Of a DNA stretch of 64,000 nucleotides, positions 24,399 through 33,932 are shown in pieces. Every line of letters starts with the position of its first letter. The first letter of the stretch is position 1. The DNA is from Opimibacter sp041746735 (GTDB taxonomy: Bacteria; Bacteroidota; Bacteroidia; Chitinophagales; Saprospiraceae). The stretch is taken from contig JBGTGP010000041.1 in assembly GCA_041746735.1 (NCBI GenBank), forward strand, positions 1 to 64,000. Direction: 5' to 3'. Position numbers and translations under genes: made by a program. The notes under the pieces are model-generated. The model worked only from the letters and a program-made list of their open reading frames with translations. It was not told the origin of the DNA and did not search any database.

Positions 24399-26453
24399 TT
24401 ACAATACATGTTTAAGGGACAGGTTCAAATAGACTGCGCGGGGCTTGCCGGGATAAAAATACCGGGGTGATGTCCCCGGAGCATTGACCTGATACATAGG
24501 GGAATACTCCGTATCAGTCACATTGTGAAGATGACCCGCGATCACGCCCTCCCATGTTTCGGACATCGTCAGCGTATAACGGATACCGGCGTTAAAAAGG
24601 TTGTATCCACGATCCGACACACTATTGGCATCATTGAGATATACCTTCGACACCCAATGATGATCGAGCAACAAGGAAAGATTCCTCCATGGCCACCACT
24701 CCATGCGGTGAAACGTCCTGAATGCCGAGGTACCCGGCAATCGGTTGCCACTTCGCTCAATGCCCCCATCATTAAATCGATCAAAGACGTAATTATTGAC
24801 AGATACAGCACCCGATCCCGCCAGCTTCGAATTGGCCGGACGCCACTTGTATTCAAGCTCGATGCCGCGATGTTTCGTACTTCCACCATTGATTTTTTCA
24901 AAAACATCATCTCGGATCCTGCGGGTAATAATCGTATTGGCAACACGCATGTCGTAGGCCGTCAGTTGAAAAAATGATATAATTCCATCACCTCCCTTAA
25001 GACTCATTTCCTTGCTCCACCCGGATTCGGGGATGATCGCCGGATCGATGGTGCCATCGGAATTCAGAATATCCTCCAGAGATAAAGATGAATATCCGCG
25101 GCTTATCGAAGCCGATATAGCCAACTGATTTTGCAACCTATAACTAATGCCCGCTGTCGGATAAATAGATACGGGTAAATCCGACTTTCCTATCGCACCT
25201 TTTAGTGTACTCTGAGCTGTACCCATTCCGCCCAACATGATCCATTTTTCTCCCAGATTCCATTCCGACTGGAGGAATCCATGAATATAATTTCGTCGTT
25301 CCTGCTGGTTGCTGAGTAATACGCCTGCCTGACCACCATCGAGTGTTTCAAATGTGGAAAAGTCATACCAATCCTTATAATACTCCATGCCTACGGTGAT
25401 ATGTCCCAATCGTCCTACTGGTGCTGAGACACGGTGGCGCATGCCGGCCGATGTATTATCTTCTTTCAATACATTAAATGGACGAACTTCATCCGAATCA
25501 AAAAACGTCCCGAATACACTACCCCTGTAGATCCATCCCGAAGCTGGCATATACATAATATGAACACCGGAGATCCATTTGGTATAAGCCTCGTGTCCGT
25601 TCACGGCCGCCCAGGTCGGGGCTGCTATAGTCGGGCGATTCCGAAAATCCTCCAGCGTAATGGAACTAGGTATAAAGGCCCTCAGATCTATTCGATGCAA
25701 TAGAGTTTTTATCGTCCATGCATCCTGCTTCCAATGTTGCATCCAGGTAAACGAATGCTTGCGATATGCATTATTGTCCCGATACCCGGCATCATGCACA
25801 TATTGATACTGCAGGGTGGTGCCCCACTGATCCGATGCTCCTGATCGGAAGGACAAGTGTTGGTCCAGTCTCCATCGATCGAATGAGCCCGCCTGTATAC
25901 TACTGATCCATTGATCTTCAACGGGCATACTGGTCCGCAAATGAATCATCCCACCCAGTCCGGAACCCCAAAGCGCTGATGACGGTCCACGCCACACCTC
26001 AATGCCAGACAAAATCCAGGGATGAATATCCTCAATACTGGCTTCGCCCACTCCATTGGTCAGCGGGATCTCATCCAGGTATACTTTTATCCCCGTTGTC
26101 GCAAAGGGCTCGCGATACCCTACCCCGCGAATACTGATGCGGTTGGTATTGAGCGTACCGGTTTGCATCCAAAGACCTGCTGTACTATTGAGAAGTGGCT
26201 CCATGGTGGGTTCGGCCAACTGCTGTATCGCTAGGGGGTCAATCACAGAAACAGCAAAAGGGCGCTGAAAGACCGGCGCATAGACGGACACAGGTGAAAT
26301 GATATAGGACAAGGAATCCAACTTCATCGAATCCTGGGCTTGTATGAATGGAAGGCGGCTATAGAGTTGTGTAGCACATAACACAAGAATCATGACAACA
26401 CTAATGCTCCTGAAAGCCCGTTGGAATTTGTAAGGACGGATGCGGCCCATCAT
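24399..26453 (-). CDS. TonB-dependent receptor coupled to hydroxyproline genes
   Basis: This 684-residue outer-membrane receptor has a signal peptide (SVVMILVLCATQLYS). Its plug domain carries LLNSTAGLWMQTG, RISIRGVGYREP and IEVWRGPSSALWGSGLGG. The long beta-barrel ends in LNLSLKHVL. No carboxypeptidase-like N-terminal domain is present. Its ATG overlaps the stop of the D-hydroxyproline oxidase gene by four bases (26450-26453), which ties its expression directly to hydroxyproline catabolism. Uptake of hydroxyproline-containing peptides or a cofactor is therefore the best guess, though neither the substrate nor a metal-siderophore role can be read from sequence. Confidence 0.9.
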   Translation of the reverse strand: MMGRIRPYKFQRAFRSISVVMILVLCATQLYSRLPFIQAQDSMKLDSLSYIISPVSVYAPVFQRPFAVSVIDPLAIQQLAEPTMEPLLNSTAGLWMQTGTLNTNRISIRGVGYREPFATTGIKVYLDEIPLTNGVGEASIEDIHPWILSGIEVWRGPSSALWGSGLGGMIHLRTSMPVEDQWISSIQAGSFDRWRLDQHLSFRSGASDQWGTTLQYQYVHDAGYRDNNAYRKHSFTWMQHWKQDAWTIKTLLHRIDLRAFIPSSITLEDFRNRPTIAAPTWAAVNGHEAYTKWISGVHIMYMPASGWIYRGSVFGTFFDSDEVRPFNVLKEDNTSAGMRHRVSAPVGRLGHITVGMEYYKDWYDFSTFETLDGGQAGVLLSNQQERRNYIHGFLQSEWNLGEKWIMLGGMGTAQSTLKGAIGKSDLPVSIYPTAGISYRLQNQLAISASISRGYSSLSLEDILNSDGTIDPAIIPESGWSKEMSLKGGDGIISFFQLTAYDMRVANTIITRRIRDDVFEKINGGSTKHRGIELEYKWRPANSKLAGSGAVSVNNYVFDRFNDGGIERSGNRLPGTSAFRTFHRMEWWPWRNLSLLLDHHWVSKVYLNDANSVSDRGYNLFNAGIRYTLTMSETWEGVIAGHLHNVTDTEYSPMYQVNAPGTSPRYFYPGKPRAVYLNLSLKHVL

Positions 26454-27682
26454 CTCATTGGGTGTATGACCGCTGGAAGAATCACATCCTTGGTAAGTAC
26501 ATCCCTGACCATCCTGCCGGTGGATGGCGCCAGACTGAGACCCATCATGGCATGTCCGGTGGCCATGACAATCGCTGAATCACTTTTCACGCGGCCGATA
26601 TACGGCATACCATCCGGCGTGCACGGTCTGTATCCATACCATACAGAACCCGGATTTTCGATCCGAATCTCAGGATAGTAAGACGGTATAGCCTCCAGAA
26701 TGCCCTTGATTTTAGAAGATCGAATAGCATCATCCATTCCGCTAATCTCAAACGTACCGGAAATACGCAGGTCTTCATGCATAGGTGTGACCGCCACCCT
26801 GGCCTCATGTAATAGAGCGGGTATGGACGGCATTTTGTCCGGACGATGTAGCGTCATCGAGTATCCTTTTCCATCCATCATGAGCATCTTAGTCCCCGAT
26901 CGCTTCATAAGTTGTCCGGACCAACTACCCGCAGCAACCACGATATACCTGGCCTTTAATTTCTGGTTGTCTTCCAACACAATCTCTCCGCCGTTGGTCT
27001 GATGGTCCACAAGACGGATCGACTTTGCATTTCCCTTAAAATGTACCCCACAGGATACGAGCTCATTTCTCAATTGATCCATCAGTATACCCGGATTCAA
27101 ATGTGCATCTCCGGGATAGTAAACACCTCCAGCAACATCCATTTTTAAACCCGGTTCAATATAGGATACTTCAGATGAGCTACAGACTATTGCCTCGACA
27201 CCTAATGTATGGGCGTGCTCCGCCATCAATACTTCCTCCTGCTCTGCCCTCGATGTCCGGTACAGCATCAGTATACCTTTGCGTTGAAAGTCAAAAGCAT
27301 AACCATCCAGTCCGGTCAATTCTTCATACGCAAGTCGACTCTCTTCATGCATATCCCTCAACAGCGGCGCAGCAGCAGCCACATGGGCAGCAGAGGCTGA
27401 ACGATAAAAACGCCACAACCAATGCAGCAGATCTGCACTGATCCGGGGTCGTATATAGAATGGACTTTCAGCTCTAAACATCCATTGGATCCCCTTTGCC
27501 ATCATGCCGGGTGAAGCCAACGGTGTAAAATGACTGGGGACGATCATGCCCGCATTGCCATAAGAACAGCCACCTGTGAAATCACCCTGATCGAGGATCG
27601 TGACGTCCATCCCGGCATAGCGAAGGTACCTTGCACACCAGAGGCCCACTATACCTCCTCCGATAATCACAATGTCCTTCAT
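26450..27682 (-). CDS. FAD-dependent D-amino acid oxidoreductase, probable D-hydroxyproline oxidase
   Basis: This 410-residue flavoenzyme of the DadA/DAO family has the FAD loop IIGGGIVGLWCARYL at the N-terminus and GGCSYGNAGMIVPSH, typical of DadA-like enzymes. It ends with WYGYRPCTPDGMPYIGR and ATGHAMMGLSLAP. In context it should oxidise cis-4-hydroxy-D-proline to 1-pyrroline-4-hydroxy-2-carboxylate, the second step of trans-4-hydroxy-L-proline degradation. It overlaps the epimerase gene by four bases upstream (27679-27682) and the receptor gene by four bases downstream, making a tightly coupled trio. General D-amino acid dehydrogenase is the alternative. Confidence 0.85.
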   Translation of the reverse strand: MKDIVIIGGGIVGLWCARYLRYAGMDVTILDQGDFTGGCSYGNAGMIVPSHFTPLASPGMMAKGIQWMFRAESPFYIRPRISADLLHWLWRFYRSASAAHVAAAAPLLRDMHEESRLAYEELTGLDGYAFDFQRKGILMLYRTSRAEQEEVLMAEHAHTLGVEAIVCSSSEVSYIEPGLKMDVAGGVYYPGDAHLNPGILMDQLRNELVSCGVHFKGNAKSIRLVDHQTNGGEIVLEDNQKLKARYIVVAAGSWSGQLMKRSGTKMLMMDGKGYSMTLHRPDKMPSIPALLHEARVAVTPMHEDLRISGTFEISGMDDAIRSSKIKGILEAIPSYYPEIRIENPGSVWYGYRPCTPDGMPYIGRVKSDSAIVMATGHAMMGLSLAPSTGRMVRDVLTKDVILPAVIHPMR

Positions 27683-28680
27683 AGTACCTGAAACCCGTGT
27701 GCATATGGATCATCTTCATCATCTACAATTATCGTATTATACCCTGTAATACGAGCCCATCCTTCGATCGAGGGTATGATGGCTGGAAAATCTCCAACCT
27801 GGGTTTCGCCTTTTATGTATCCGGAAAACCGGCTACCGATAATACTTTCATGAATAAAAGGATCACCTGGCTTCAATAATCCTAAGGCATGCCATTGCGC
27901 CATACGGGCAGATGTACCTGTACCACAGGGAGACCGGTCTATCGCTTTCTCTCCATAGATGACGGCTCCTCTGGCAGTCGATGACGAATCCAGCACTATA
28001 CCAGTCCAAAGAACATGCGAGCAACCACGTATGGTTTCATTCTCCGGGTGAATGAACGTATATCGGTTATTGATATCGGCTCTGAGCGACCTGCCCCAAC
28101 TCACAAGCTGGTCAGCAGAATAGCCCTGAAATCCGGGAAAATTTTCTTGCGCATCCACAATTGCATAAAAATTGCCGCCGTATGCGACATCCACAATAAG
28201 CTCGCCTAAATCCGGACAATGCGCTATTAATTGCCTTGCGGCAAGAAATGAAGGCACGTTGGTGAGTTGGACGGATCTGACCTTATTCTTCTCCTCGTGA
28301 TACTCCACGCTGACCAAGCCTGCTGGTGTCTCGAGCAATAGATGACCTGGTATCCTGGGGATGATCAGGCGCTCTTCAATAGCGATCGTCACAGTACCAA
28401 TCATACCATGTCCACACATCGGGAGGCATCCACTGGTTTCGATGAAAAGGATCGCTGCGTCATGTGCCGGGTCATGTGGCGGATAAATCATACTTCCGCT
28501 CATCATGTCGTGACCGCGGGGTTCAAACATGAGGCCCCTTCGGATCCAGTCAAACTCGCGCATGAAGTGCAGACGCTTTTCATTCATGGTTTGGCCATGA
28601 AGCACGGGTTTGGAATTTTTTACGACCCGAACGGGATTGCCACAGGTATGGCCATCAATACATTCAAAGACAGTACGCAT
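27679..28680 (-). CDS. 4-hydroxyproline 2-epimerase (proline racemase family)
   Basis: This 333-residue enzyme epimerises trans-4-hydroxy-L-proline to cis-4-hydroxy-D-proline with two thiols. Both catalytic cysteines are present: Cys89 in LPMCGHGMIG and Cys252 in SPCGTGTSAR. A threonine at the second site would have indicated a trans-3-hydroxyproline dehydratase. The N-terminal DGHTCGNPVRV is also conserved in the family. The neighbouring oxidase, deaminase and semialdehyde dehydrogenase identify hydroxyproline, not proline, as the substrate. The gene begins 45 bases downstream of the FecA-like receptor gene and overlaps the oxidase by four bases. Confidence 0.93.
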   Translation of the reverse strand: MRTVFECIDGHTCGNPVRVVKNSKPVLHGQTMNEKRLHFMREFDWIRRGLMFEPRGHDMMSGSMIYPPHDPAHDAAILFIETSGCLPMCGHGMIGTVTIAIEERLIIPRIPGHLLLETPAGLVSVEYHEEKNKVRSVQLTNVPSFLAARQLIAHCPDLGELIVDVAYGGNFYAIVDAQENFPGFQGYSADQLVSWGRSLRADINNRYTFIHPENETIRGCSHVLWTGIVLDSSSTARGAVIYGEKAIDRSPCGTGTSARMAQWHALGLLKPGDPFIHESIIGSRFSGYIKGETQVGDFPAIIPSIEGWARITGYNTIIVDDEDDPYAHGFQVL

Positions 28681-28725
28681 CGGGCATAAATGTATCGATC
28701 TGCCTGCGGTTGGACAAATATTAGG

Positions 28726-30906
28726 TCAGAACTTCACCCCAAGCGACAGCACAATGCTTCTGCCGTCGGAGCTCCAGACACCCGGGCCCGGATAGAACAA
28801 TGGTCGCTTGGTGAAATATTGTTTGTCCAGCAGGTTGTTGACGCCTGCTCGAAACAGGAAATGATTTTCAAACCGAAAGGAAAGGTTGAGATCAATAATT
28901 CCGTACGCTGGCACGATACCCCGGGCACCATTAGGCGTGGGTTGCTCCACATTAGTGGGGTCCGAAAAACTTTCTGCGACATAACTGTAGAGCAGTGAAG
29001 CTCTAAGCGCTTTATACCCAAAATTAATTCCACTACGGCAAATCCATCGGGGAACACTTTCCACTTCATTTCCACTGATATCTACGTTGTCACCTCCAAA
29101 TGCAATCAATGCATTTTTATAGACCGCCTTCATGAGGGTGGCAGCAGAATACATCGACAGGTAGGTCGTATTGGATTGAACTGGCACCCATTCGATCAGA
29201 CTTTCGATCCCATATGTCTCGCTGTCGCCGATGTTGGTTTTGTAGATGTAGGATACGTTTTCCTCGGTCAGAAGAATATTTCCGAGTTTGTGTTGATACA
29301 ATATAGAAAAAAATGTAACATCATATTTCAGCCATGATGCCACCTTCCCATTAATACCGAGTTCTGCATTATATCCAAATGCATTCTCCAGATTTTTATT
29401 GGCCCTCTCGAGTGTGGACGCCGGAATAATGTCCTTAAACAATACCGGGCGATAGGCTTGTGAAATACCACCGTACAGTCGGGTGCCCTCACGCAAAGTA
29501 TATTGTGTATGGATTCCTATGGCCGGTATACGATGTCGAATCTGGTTTGGCACATCCGCAGGATCAAGATATGCAATATGTCCTGTCATGTCCGTTTGTC
29601 CAAGTTCATACCGGACTCCCGGAGATACGCTCCATTGGGGTGTGATGTAGATTTGATTTTCGAGGTTCAGGGCTATACTTTGGCTTTGGTAATACATATC
29701 CCTTCCCCAGTCTCCTGAAATACTGAGGTCATAATCCGTTCCTGTGGTGCCTTTACCTTGCTGTTGACGGTGCATATTATTGTTGAAATACCGAATTCCT
29801 GCCGAAACGACACTTTTCATGCGCCCCAACTGATACTGGTGTAACAGGCGGATCTCTGACGTTCTGGACCGAAATCTATCGATGTTGACTGATCTTGGAG
29901 CATATGCTAATGTCTCTGGATGGATCACATCCTGCCTGTCTGCAAAGCCTTCAAATTCTACGCTGTTGCGCGTACCAAATGCCCCGGAGACGATCCATTC
30001 GAGCGTTGTCTGCTCACTTTTCTTCCACGTAAGGGTTAAAGAAGGTATATACATATCAGGACTGTAATAATTTCTAAACCGGGTAGATTGCCTCGGGTTG
30101 TCATGGAACATACTATCCGTAAGTGGGCCAGGGATCTGGTAGAGGTATTTGCTCCGACCCAGTTCCGCACGCAAGCTAAGTGATGGTGAAAATTCATAGC
30201 TTAAACTTCCAAACTGAGCTTGTGCATTGGAGGAAGCGTTGTCTCTGTATCCATCTGAAATCCTGCGGTGGAAATAGCCATAGTAGGTCAGTTTTCCGAT
30301 TTTACCTCCAACCGCATTGTACGAACTAAATAAGCCAAATGAGCCAGCAGTATTAATGCTTTCAAATGAAATGGATCTGGAAGTATCTGGGCTTTTGATC
30401 ACATAATTGATCATGCCTCCGAATTCAGCCCCATATTGGAGTGATGCGGTACCGCGGACGATCTCGATTTGCCGTATAGCTTCCATAGGCATACTGTAAT
30501 GGGATGCTGGATAGCCGTATATATCGGAGTTGATCAGGATACCATTCTGCCTCACATTATACTCCCAACTACGGTGTGGGTCAAGGCCGCGCGTGGCAAT
30601 ATTAATCTGATTGCCCGACCCATCCATATCGTAGATAAAGGCACCAGGAATTTTGGCAAAAATTTGTCTTCCTGTTTTCTCTGCCAGGTTGGCCGGCAGG
30701 TCCTGAATGTGTAGCACTTCACTTTTGCGTCCCCCCATAATAAAGGTGCCATGGACATCCGGCAGGCGGAGAGTGACTTCATTGTGACGATATCCTTTCA
30801 CCACCACATTATCCAGCACCTTGGGCATTATAGTATCCACCTGAGCAATAGAGTGGGATAAGACGTAAAAGATGAGGAATAACTGGGTGAAAACGCTTTT
30901 AAACAT
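28726..30906 (-). CDS. FecA-like TonB-dependent receptor
   Basis: I start this 726-residue outer-membrane receptor at 30906 (signal peptide MFKSVFTQLFLIFYVLSHSIAQ); the ATG eight codons upstream lies inside a probable -7 element. The plug resembles the ferric-citrate group, with QIFAKIPGAFIYDMDGSG, IATRGLDPHRSWEYNVRQNG and IEIVRGTASLQYGAEFGGMI, and the barrel ends in SIVLSLGVKF. Its position inside the hydroxyproline cluster, 45 bases before the epimerase, argues for a linked role, perhaps uptake of the peptide or of an iron chelate. The first is inference from location, the second from family. Confidence 0.9.
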   Translation of the reverse strand: MFKSVFTQLFLIFYVLSHSIAQVDTIMPKVLDNVVVKGYRHNEVTLRLPDVHGTFIMGGRKSEVLHIQDLPANLAEKTGRQIFAKIPGAFIYDMDGSGNQINIATRGLDPHRSWEYNVRQNGILINSDIYGYPASHYSMPMEAIRQIEIVRGTASLQYGAEFGGMINYVIKSPDTSRSISFESINTAGSFGLFSSYNAVGGKIGKLTYYGYFHRRISDGYRDNASSNAQAQFGSLSYEFSPSLSLRAELGRSKYLYQIPGPLTDSMFHDNPRQSTRFRNYYSPDMYIPSLTLTWKKSEQTTLEWIVSGAFGTRNSVEFEGFADRQDVIHPETLAYAPRSVNIDRFRSRTSEIRLLHQYQLGRMKSVVSAGIRYFNNNMHRQQQGKGTTGTDYDLSISGDWGRDMYYQSQSIALNLENQIYITPQWSVSPGVRYELGQTDMTGHIAYLDPADVPNQIRHRIPAIGIHTQYTLREGTRLYGGISQAYRPVLFKDIIPASTLERANKNLENAFGYNAELGINGKVASWLKYDVTFFSILYQHKLGNILLTEENVSYIYKTNIGDSETYGIESLIEWVPVQSNTTYLSMYSAATLMKAVYKNALIAFGGDNVDISGNEVESVPRWICRSGINFGYKALRASLLYSYVAESFSDPTNVEQPTPNGARGIVPAYGIIDLNLSFRFENHFLFRAGVNNLLDKQYFTKRPLFYPGPGVWSSDGRSIVLSLGVKF

Positions 30907-30927
30907 GGACAAAGGAATATTATGATG

Positions 30928-30935
30928 CAAAGTTA
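30928..30935 (-). promoter_or_regulatory. Candidate -7 element of the FecA-like receptor gene
   Basis: The minus strand reads TAACTTTG (30935-30928), a full match to TAnnTTTG. Transcription would start near 30921, giving a leader of about 15 bases to the ATG at 30906. No TTG was found at the expected -33 spacing, so this is a half-supported site. Confidence 0.45.
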
Positions 30936-31269
30936 CTTTGCTCCAAAAGAGATATTGTGGATTCTTAGCTTAGAATTCCCTAATCACTGAAAAGGAGGGG
31001 ATAAATTTCTTTTTTAGCGCACGATAGGAATGGCCATCATTCTCTAATGACGGTTAGCATCAGGATTTAGCTATAAATGACAGGTTATCAGGGAATTAAA
31101 GCTATCACAAGCTTGAGTTATATAACCTGAAAATGTCTACATGTGAGAAAAAAAATATGGGTAATATTATATATGTTTTGAGCAAAAAGTTAATATATAA
31201 TACTGAAATACAAGGTTATAACGAAAAACTATCGCGATAAAAACGACCTCATCTTTAGCTAAAAATTCT
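30936..31269. other. AT-rich intergenic stretch in the hydroxyproline cluster
   Basis: No gene is present between the FecA-like receptor and the transporter-like porin. The stretch is clearly richer in A/T than its neighbours. CAGGTTAT (31081-31088) and ATAACCTG (31132-31139) form an 8-bp inverted repeat with a 43-nt spacer, containing AAGCT/AGCTT-type internal pairs. This may be a regulatory or terminator region for the genes upstream. Confidence 0.45.
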
Positions 31270-31311
31270 TAATAAACGTGTGGCACACCTAGGTGTGCCA
31301 CACGTTTATTA
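31270..31311. repeat. 42-bp perfect palindrome
   Basis: Bases 31270-31290 are the exact reverse complement of 31291-31311, centred on ACCTAGGT with no loop; the arms read TAATAAACGTGTGGCACACCT. It lies 188 bases beyond the stop codon of the porin-like gene and about 360 bases upstream of the FecA-like promoter site. A cruciform or very strong RNA hairpin is possible. The minus strand continues with a short T-rich stretch (AGAATTTTTAG), which would suit a terminator for the upstream genes. Confidence 0.95.
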
Positions 31312-31498
31312 CGGTTTTGAGGGGGAAAGGCAGGGTACACTTTAATGTCTATCAGAACATAATAAAATACTATTAACTAATTAGTTATATATATGAACTC
31401 ATAAAAACAAAGTGAATATCGCTTGTAAAAAAACCCCAACCGATGTGTGGCCTCAAGCTATATCAATTCTATTACGTTTCTGCCTATTGAGGTAGGGC
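31312..31498. other. AT-rich intergenic remainder
   Basis: This is the short stretch between the palindrome and the porin-like gene. It is AT-rich, without a gene or a clear promoter. GTGTGGC near 31445 repeats the core of the palindrome arm once, which may be chance. Confidence 0.35.
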
Positions 31499-32278
31499 TT
31501 ATAATTTGAATCGGTAGGAGATACCAAAGGCTACATACCGCTCAGGGGCATCTTCGGTGATTCCTTGGCCGGCGGAAAGGTCAAGCATAAAGTCATTTCC
31601 AATCAGATATGTAATTCCAGCATCCGCTCTTAGTTCAATAGGACCAGCCTCTCGCTGTGGCGTGCTGCCATAAATCTCGGCATACAGTCCAAGATTGTTG
31701 CTGATAGCGATTCCTGGGGCAAGGCTGTAAGTGAAATGTGGCTCCGCATTCTCCCCATCCCAGCGGATTCCAGCATTGTATCCTATGGAAAAGAAGTCTG
31801 AAACTCTGTTGAGAAAAACCAACGTTAAATTTGGTGCAAAATATGTCGTCTCAAAATCTTCCGCCACTACACCGGGAAATATCAAATGGCCGATAAACGA
31901 CATCTTGGGGATAACTCCTTTCTGTTCTCCAAGACGTGATTTAAAACCAACCTCTATAGGTAAAAACCCATTCTGGTCAGGACTCGGAGCCCGCTGAATG
32001 GTCGTATAGTGAGTCACTAAACGCAATTCAAAATTTTCGGTCAATCCAAACTTCCACAAGGATGAAGGATAAGAATATACAAATCCGGGCTTTGTCTCCT
32101 CAATAGAAAAACCATGCTCCATCTGAAAATAACCTCGTGGGACAAGATGTGCTGTCTCTGTCTGATCAGGACGGTCAGCTTGTATGGGATCCATGACCAT
32201 CATCGTATCCTTTTGAGCGTACAGGCTGCACGATACCATCAATACTCCCAGGGTCCAAATAAACTGTTTCAACTTCAT
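31499..32278 (-). CDS. Outer-membrane transporter-like protein (phenol MetA-degradation family type)
   Basis: I start this 259-residue protein at 32278, where the signal peptide begins (MKLKQFIWTLGVLMVSCSLYAQ). The mature part starts DPIQADRPDQTETAHLVPRGY and runs as alternating strands to the C-terminal YVAFGISYRFKL, ending in a typical outer-membrane barrel strand. The RPDQTET opening and QMEHGFSIE match the family of putative outer-membrane transporters often annotated as MetA-pathway phenol degradation. It lies 110 bases after the ketoglutarate-semialdehyde dehydrogenase gene. A channel for a small substrate such as hydroxyproline is possible but not shown. Confidence 0.7.
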   Translation of the reverse strand: MKLKQFIWTLGVLMVSCSLYAQKDTMMVMDPIQADRPDQTETAHLVPRGYFQMEHGFSIEETKPGFVYSYPSSLWKFGLTENFELRLVTHYTTIQRAPSPDQNGFLPIEVGFKSRLGEQKGVIPKMSFIGHLIFPGVVAEDFETTYFAPNLTLVFLNRVSDFFSIGYNAGIRWDGENAEPHFTYSLAPGIAISNNLGLYAEIYGSTPQREAGPIELRADAGITYLIGNDFMLDLSAGQGITEDAPERYVAFGISYRFKL

Positions 32279-32388
32279 AGCTGGTGGTTTGATCGATAAA
32301 TTCAAAGGCACACTGACCGCCAGTGGCGATGCATAGATACCGCCTTGTTTCGATCCAGGCAAGTCACTGGCTCTCGAGTCCAGACATC

Positions 32389-33912
32389 TTAGAGCATTTT
32401 AAGTAATTCAGGCAACAGCACTGATGGAACATTCTGGTAGGTTACCGGTCTCACCCATCTGCGCACAGATCGAGCACCCACCGCCGTAAACCGGCTATCT
32501 GTACTCGCGGGATAGGGTCCTCCATGCGTCATGGCTCCACAAACCTCTACCCCAGTCGGCACCCCTTTGATGACGATACGGCCAGCCTTCTCTGACAAAA
32601 CTTCCATCAAGTCTGAGGTACGATTATGTTCCGTTTCAGCGGCATGTATTGTGGCCGTGAGCTGTCCGTCAAGACTCGATGCCACCATTTCCATCTGATC
32701 AGGATCTGAACACAACACACAAAGTGAGAATGGACCAAAAACCTCCAGATGCAATTGAGGTTGGTTCAGAAAGTTTGTCGCATCGACAGTTGCCAGGACT
32801 GGAGACGTATGGAGGCCTGGGGCCGGCATTACATCGCAAATCATGTTGAGGCCATCATGGTTGCGAATGGATTCAATTCCGTTATGAAAACTTCGATATA
32901 TCTCTGTATGCAACATCGGGGCAGTGGTCATCTTCTCCAGTTCGATCTTGAGCATGTCCAGGAGATGGACTGTATCTGAATTCCGGAGAGCTACAAGTAT
33001 ACCGGGCTGTGTACAAAACTGACCAACACTGAGCGCTATTGACCCTGCCAATGTTTTGGCCAATGCTTCCACGTCTGCAGCTACGGCACCTGGCAGCAAG
33101 AATACAGGGTTGACACTTCCCATCTCAGCAAAAACAGGAATAGGTTTTTCCCGTTGATGGCCCAGATCGAACAATGCTCTGCCCCCTTGTTGTGAACCCG
33201 TAAAGCCAACTGCAGCTGTATCCGGATGCAATACCAGTTGTCTGCCGGTTTCATATCCGTCCCCGACCAATGCGGAAAAAACACCTTCCGGCATATCCGT
33301 TTGCCTGGCTGCATTCATTATGACTTCAGCTACCAGGGCGTGTGTTCCCAAATGGGCATCATGTGCTTTGACAATCACAGGGCAACCAACGGCCAAAGCA
33401 GAAGCAACGTCGCCCCCCGCCGTGGAATAGGCCAGTGGGAAATTGGCCGCGCCAAAAACAACTATCGGGCCGAGGGGCACCATCATGCTTCGGAGGTCAG
33501 GTCTCGGAGTTGGTGTCCGGTCAGGCAATGCAGGGTCGACGACAATTTCACGCCATTGTTCTGAAGCGGCGATTTCCGCAAACATCCTCAATTGACTGCA
33601 TGTGCGGTTTCGTTCGACTATGACCCGTGGTTGAGGATAACCCGTCTCCTCCATCATCCGTTGGACCAGTGTTTCTCCGATATGCTCAATGCCATCCGCG
33701 ATGGCTGTCAGAAAAGCTGCCCTTAAGGTGCCAGCGAGATTGCGGTAGGTGCGAAAAGCTGCCGCCGCCAGTCTGACCGCTCTGTCTGTCTCTGCGGTTG
33801 TAGCCGGCACAAATGTTTCCGGCAGCATTTCTACTGTAGAAGGGTTGGAGGCATATAAACGTTTTTCCGACAGGGCGGATATCTGGTACCCGAGTATATT
33901 TCCGGTAATCAT
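32389..33912 (-). CDS. Alpha-ketoglutarate semialdehyde dehydrogenase (NADP+)
   Basis: This 507-residue aldehyde dehydrogenase should convert 2,5-dioxopentanoate to 2-oxoglutarate, the last step of hydroxyproline degradation. It shows VGFTGSQQGGRAL in the cofactor-binding region, the FAEMGSVNPVF element with the general-base glutamate, and the catalytic cysteine Cys300 in GQFCTQPGI. The C-terminal GGPYPASTDSRFTAVG is typical of this subfamily, which also handles products of pentose and glucarate oxidation. It lies 20 bases after the deaminase gene on the same strand, so the two are probably co-transcribed. Confidence 0.9.
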   Translation of the reverse strand: MITGNILGYQISALSEKRLYASNPSTVEMLPETFVPATTAETDRAVRLAAAAFRTYRNLAGTLRAAFLTAIADGIEHIGETLVQRMMEETGYPQPRVIVERNRTCSQLRMFAEIAASEQWREIVVDPALPDRTPTPRPDLRSMMVPLGPIVVFGAANFPLAYSTAGGDVASALAVGCPVIVKAHDAHLGTHALVAEVIMNAARQTDMPEGVFSALVGDGYETGRQLVLHPDTAAVGFTGSQQGGRALFDLGHQREKPIPVFAEMGSVNPVFLLPGAVAADVEALAKTLAGSIALSVGQFCTQPGILVALRNSDTVHLLDMLKIELEKMTTAPMLHTEIYRSFHNGIESIRNHDGLNMICDVMPAPGLHTSPVLATVDATNFLNQPQLHLEVFGPFSLCVLCSDPDQMEMVASSLDGQLTATIHAAETEHNRTSDLMEVLSEKAGRIVIKGVPTGVEVCGAMTHGGPYPASTDSRFTAVGARSVRRWVRPVTYQNVPSVLLPELLKML

Positions 33913-33932
33913 ACGATAGTAACTTATTGTGG

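Noticed and set aside
27679..28680. trans-3-hydroxyproline dehydratase or proline racemase
   Set aside because: The second catalytic position is cysteine, which excludes the dehydratase, and the neighbouring deaminase and semialdehyde dehydrogenase point to 4-hydroxyproline, not proline.
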